A stretch of DNA of 64,000 bases. Origin: Varanus komodoensis (Eukaryota; Chordata; Lepidosauria; Squamata; Varanidae). This document shows positions 60,232-64,000 of the stretch, one piece after another. Position 1 is the stretch's first letter. Each line of letters opens with the position of its first letter. The notes under the pieces were generated by a model. The model was not told the DNA's origin, did no database searches, and worked only from the letters and a program-made list of their open reading frames with translations. The translations under genes and the position numbers were made by a program. The stretch covers positions 17,820,289 through 17,884,288 of the forward strand of contig NW_025336347.1 of NCBI RefSeq assembly GCF_004798865.1. The letters are read 5' to 3'.

Positions 60232-61216
60232 AAATGTCCCACAGTGCCTTTCTTATAGAATGTAGGAAAAACAAACCCTACAAATGGTGGCCCAGACAAT
60301 TCAGTTCTTCTGTCTACCAGGAAACAGCACAGTGAATTTTGCAAGGGTCCCATGCAAACAATTACTGAAAGGTAATCCGGTTACAAGCCCAGTGCTTGGC
60401 ATCACCTGGCCTTCAATAGCCACATTTCATACTATTTTCCATTGGCTATGCTGGCTGGTGATGATCGACGTTGCTGTCCGACACATCCATATATTGACAA
60501 GGATGAAATGGAATAAAGTAAAATTAGAGGTGCAGCCCTAAGCTCGTTTAGGCAGAAAAAGGCTGTCCATGCTGGGAGCTATAGACACTTTTTCTGCTGA
60601 ACTTAGCATAAGGATGCACTGTAAATACATAGTGAGGCAACTTTTAAACCATTTCTGTTTCCTTCTAGTGTTTAGTGGTTCCTTCTAGTATTTACAGCTC
60701 CGTTTAAGGGACTGATATAGAACCATCCTCCATTTGAATAGATCCCCTGTCTGGGAGGCTGCTCAGCCGAAATCCCATTTAAGGGGAGCGAGGAGGGGCC
60801 TTGGAGTGGTCCATCCACAGTGAGCACCTGGACAGTAGACCAGGTAAACACACAGGACACCTGTCTCTGGGGTGCACAACCTCTTACGTCCCAAGGACTG
60901 CATGCAGTGAAGCCTCAGTAGTCAGTGCCCATGTGTGGACACAAACACTGACACACCTGAGACATCTCGATACAGAGGGGTATTTTCTCATCATAGCACT
61001 GGCAGGTAAATGGCAATATTAATTGAGATCGCTGAGGGAGAGAGTGGAGGGTGGCATAGTGGATGTGGGGAAATTCAGCAGGGGTGAGAGCAGAGAACCC
61101 CAGATTGTACACTTCCACTTCAAAGGGAAATGATACTAAAACTGTTTTTAAGAGAGTTGTGACTTTAATTGGACTGTAGCTTGTTCTGTATTTTAGATTT
61201 TGGATGGTGAATTTGT

Positions 61217-61221
61217 TCTCG

Positions 61222-61260
<39 letters not shown>

Positions 61261-61330
61261 TTAAAACATTTTTATGCCGCCCCATTCGCCGAAGCCTCGG
61301 GGTGGCTTACAACACTTTAATCTGTGTTTT
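61217..61330 (-). mobile_element. LINE 3' end with (TTTA)n, antisense
   Basis: (TTTA)n at 61222-61262, then AAAACATTTTTATGCCGCCC and CGAAGCCTCGGGGTGGCTTA: an inverted LINE 3' end and tail. Confidence 0.8.
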
Positions 61331-62454
61331 GTATATGCATTTTGGCAATTTAATAGTTTCCTTTTATTATTGAAAGTTGTCCTACACATTTGCAGAGAGA
61401 AGTGGAAATAATTGTTTCCACTTCTGTTTGCACCTCTGTTCACAATTGTTTCCACTTCAAATATATGTTGAAATAATTTTCAAGTTATTCAACAGAACCT
61501 GTGGTCTCCAATGTCAGTTTGATCATTGCAACTCATCCAAATCTAGATGGCGATGTGAGTTGTTAGGAAACTAAGAATGTGTGTGCTGTAAAAAGGTGGA
61601 GGCTTGAGTCTTCCATGATGCCCAGCAAAGTCAACGCTGCCACAGGCATAATTCCTGCGGCAGCAATCCATACCGGCCGAGATTCCCACGCTTGTGTTGC
61701 ACCCGGCCACCAGAGCGTGGCAGAGGACCACTGGCAGTGCCCCCCATTCCAGCAACCTGGAGAAACCCTCTCTTGTGCAGAAATGAATTTACAACCACGC
61801 TCACCCTACTGCAGCTCAGGGCACAATCCTACGGGACTGCATGCCGCCTCTAAACTCAGAGGATTATGTATGTGTGTATAGCTTTTGTATGCTGTCCCAT
61901 CGCTTATAGCCATGGGACGGCTCACATAGGGGAATCCTATACAGGGTGGGAGCAGCACCTCCACGATCCTTCTGCTCTGGAGAACAGCTGGGTAGCTGGC
62001 TGTGGCTGTGGACTGCAGAGCTCCAGAGACGGGGAAGGAGGCTGAGGATACGTTGCATCTGAGTGGCACCAGTCTCCTCCCCACCTCCTGAACCCCGTCT
62101 CTGGGGTGCTTTTCAGACCTTGAAGCAGCAGCTGACCTGGTCTTTCCCATACCAGTTGCAGAGGCTGGAGAGGGGGTCTCCGCCTCTGAGGTTGGAACGA
62201 TTGCCCAGCATTGAAGATGGGCAGCCAAACACCGCTAGGGTCTTCTGTGTCTGGGGACCTCAGGATTGCTCTCAAAGCGATCCTGAAAAAATCCCTCTTA
62301 GCTACTGTTTTAATTTGCATTTTATTAGACTCTTAAATACATGCATATACATGCAGACACATACACTGGACAGCTGCTGGGCTTTGTTCTTTCCTACTCC
62401 TGCCTGTTTCTTTTTTCAAATGCAGACATCACAGAACCACCTTAAGTAGCAGGC

Positions 62455-62567
62455 ATGGACCTCACCATGATCAAGACCATCCTACGCATCACTCTGGGTC
62501 TCTTAGCACCTTCCTTAATCAAAAAGTATGAGAAGTTGCCCTCGCTGATATTCCGGAGCATATTGTG
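62455..62567 (+). CDS. ABHD6-like: Gene C: ABHD6-like first coding exon, rest beyond right edge
   Basis: It starts MDLTMIKTILRITLG and ends LIFRSIL plus two bases of a Trp codon before GTGAGT, the same phase-2 border as exon 1 of genes A and B. The MDL start equals human ABHD6. The acceptor AAATGCAG puts the exon start at about 62426, giving a 29-base 5' UTR portion ending AGGCATGG, as in gene B. At 37 codons it is shorter than A (40) and B (41), and the hydrophobic stretch is weaker and broken by KKYEK. No coding exon 2 is found in the remaining 1.4 kb, which fits intron 1 of gene A (4.1 kb). It could also be an orphan exon of a dead gene. Confidence 0.75.
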
Positions 62568-63009
62568 GTGAGTGAATATCTAGTACAATAAATGGGATGA
62601 TGTTCATATTTGGTCCACTACTTGGTTCTTAATGAGGGAGCAGCATCCAGGGCAAGATCAAAATCCAGGAAGGCAGCTTTGTAAAAGTGAGCAGAGAGAG
62701 ATCAGCCCTGGAGGTTCTAGCCCTGGATGAGAGTTAGATCAGGGCTGACAGCCGGCACCTTCTGGCTCCCTGAAGGCCTAAGCCTCTGATCTCCCAGCTT
62801 CCTGCTTCCGTGGAGCTAGTTTCCCCCTTTGCACATTCCAAGTAACAGGCCACTCCTTTGCAAAAGCGCTTTATTCCTCAAAGTAAGCACAATCGCCACA
62901 GGATGAGTCTCTGCACATGTTCAGAGCAGCTCGTTGAATCCAAACTAGAAATGACTTCCAAGAACCCTCTTTTTGAGTACCCCGGGGTGTCACCCCAATG
63001 CAGGGGTAG

Positions 63010-63300
63010 CCCTTTTGGAGGTGGGTGAGTGTCTCTCTGTATGCCACCCCTCCAGCTGGCCAGCCCTTGTCTCCTGACACTGTGCCATGGGATCAAGAGT
63101 TGCACCAGGCTCGGCTGACCCCTGCAGCTCCTTTCCCACCTCCCTTCCCTGCAGTTGTAGATCCTGGCTCAAAGTCGGCCTCCACACCTGGAGAGGGTGG
63201 CCTCGAGAGAAAATCCTCCATTTCCTCCATCTTGATGTCTGAGGCTGCCGGTTCCCAGGGCCCTTCTTCTTCCTCCTCTGAGTCTGAAACTGCCTGACCT
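63010..63300 (-). repeat. Unclassified repeat, copy 2 (related to 49075-49345)
   Basis: On the minus strand it encodes SDSEEEEEGPWEPAAS followed by LSRPPSPG, parallel to an acidic stretch then SRPLSPG in copy 1. Plus-strand anchors are CCAGCTGGCCAGCCC and GATCAAGAGTTGC. It lies in the presumed intron 1 of gene C. Confidence 0.45.
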
Positions 63301-63849
63301 TGAAATGTATGCCAGGAGCAACCACCCCTTCCATTCCCAACATAAGTGAGGCAAGAAGCAGATGCGGTGCAGCGAGTAGGGTGGAACAAGAGGGCGAGAA
63401 GGGAGGTGCCGGGGGAAGGAGAACAAGAACGAAAGGAAGTGGGGCGAGAAAAGTGAGAATTCTGGAAGGGGGTCAAGAAAAGGGGAGAGCTTGAAAATAA
63501 TTGTGCATGGGCAGAAATAGCCATGGGACAAATGTGCCCACTCTCAGCAGCAGCAGCAGCACCACCACCAGGCATCCTTGGCCCTGGTTGCATTAATGTT
63601 GCCGCCCCTGATCGAGATGGAAGACCCTCCCGTGCGTAATCACCAGGGCGGAAGCTCTGCCACCTCCAATACGGCTCACTTCTGGCTGCACAGGCTCACA
63701 GGGCAACCACTTGAGTTTAAATGCAGCCTTTCACTGTCAAGCAGAAATGCAAACAACATTGAGGGTTACTTTTCGGACAGCGTGTGTGAAGTAGGAACTG
63801 TGTCAAAAAATGGGAAGCTGAATATGTGCAGCTTCTGTTCCAGCTTCCT

Positions 63850-63990
63850 CTATGCCAGCCTTCTCCAGCCTGGAGCCCTCCAGCCATTATGGACTGAAAT
63901 TCCCAGCACTTCTGGCAACTAGTCATGCTGGCTAGGGCTGATGGGAATTCGCACCCAGAGCATTTGCAGGGCATCAGGCTGGGGAAAGGT
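63850..63990. repeat. Copy of dispersed palindromic hAT-like MITE
   Basis: CCAGCCTGGAGCCCTCCAGCC, TGGACTGAAATTCCCAGCAC, CATGCTGGCTAGGGCTGATG and GGGCATCAGGCTGGGG follow the pattern of the family with inverted arms around a TCATGCTGG centre. Confidence 0.55.
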
Positions 63991-64000
63991 GCCTATGAAT

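Larger units (their letters stand above)
38133..62425. other. 24 kb spacer between genes B and C, no host gene seen
   Basis: No recognisable exon of ABHD6 or any other family was found on either strand. Stretches such as 39800-41900, 44100-45300, 46450-47600, 51100-52700, 53200-55800 and 56340-58100 hold only short unrelated frames, homopolymer runs (for example G-runs near 43231 and 55698) and unassigned sequence. Promoter and 5' UTR exon of gene C are expected in this spacer. Confidence 0.5.

Noticed and set aside
60400-61000. Possible CRISPR-like or tandem array structure
   Set aside because: Only scattered repeats of interspersed elements; no regular spacing, and the DNA is vertebrate.

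Overview
The window reads as vertebrate genomic DNA, most likely from a squamate reptile. It has long introns, dense non-LTR retrotransposon debris (CR1-type and CR1/L2-like LINEs), a BovB-like fragment, many copies of a tRNA-derived SINE, hAT and Tigger-like non-autonomous DNA transposons, and microsatellites. The species call is inference from repeat content only.

The only protein-coding genes I can support are three paralogues of the ABHD6 family (membrane-anchored alpha/beta-hydrolase, monoacylglycerol lipase). Gene A lies on the minus strand at the left (coding exons 1-5 at 11055-719; the rest lies off the left edge). Gene B lies on the plus strand in the centre (eight coding exons, 27963-38132, about 324 codons, complete). 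Gene C lies on the plus strand at the right edge (first coding exon 62455-62567; the rest is beyond the window). A and B are head to head, 16.9 kb apart; B and C are in tandem. Exon sizes and intron phases agree wherever they can be compared.

Region by region: 1-11.1 kb is gene A with introns holding a GC-rich hAT element, SINEs and a BovB scrap. 11.1-27.9 kb is the divergent spacer: a 3.4 kb decayed LINE next to gene A's first coding exon, a Tigger-like MITE with TA duplications, a CR1 fragment, old retroviral fossil pieces and a tRNA-Val-like sequence. 27.9-38.1 kb is gene B, with a GC-rich block in intron 5 and a LINE nested in a CR1 in intron 6. 38.1-62.4 kb is a 24 kb spacer with no recognisable gene, filled with LINE 3' ends, SINEs, a 5S-like SINE, a possible old LTR carrying a hAT insertion, and an unclassified repeat. 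62.4 kb to the end is the start of gene C.

The most interesting biology is the lineage-specific ABHD6-like cluster. Coding exon 4, which carries the catalytic serine, is about 96% identical over 119 bases between the inverted genes A and B, while exons 2 and 3 are only about 71% and 67% identical, which suggests gene conversion. Gene B has lost 14 codons from the cap region and has an altered nucleophile elbow (GISTG), and the N-terminal anchor exons have diverged strongly.
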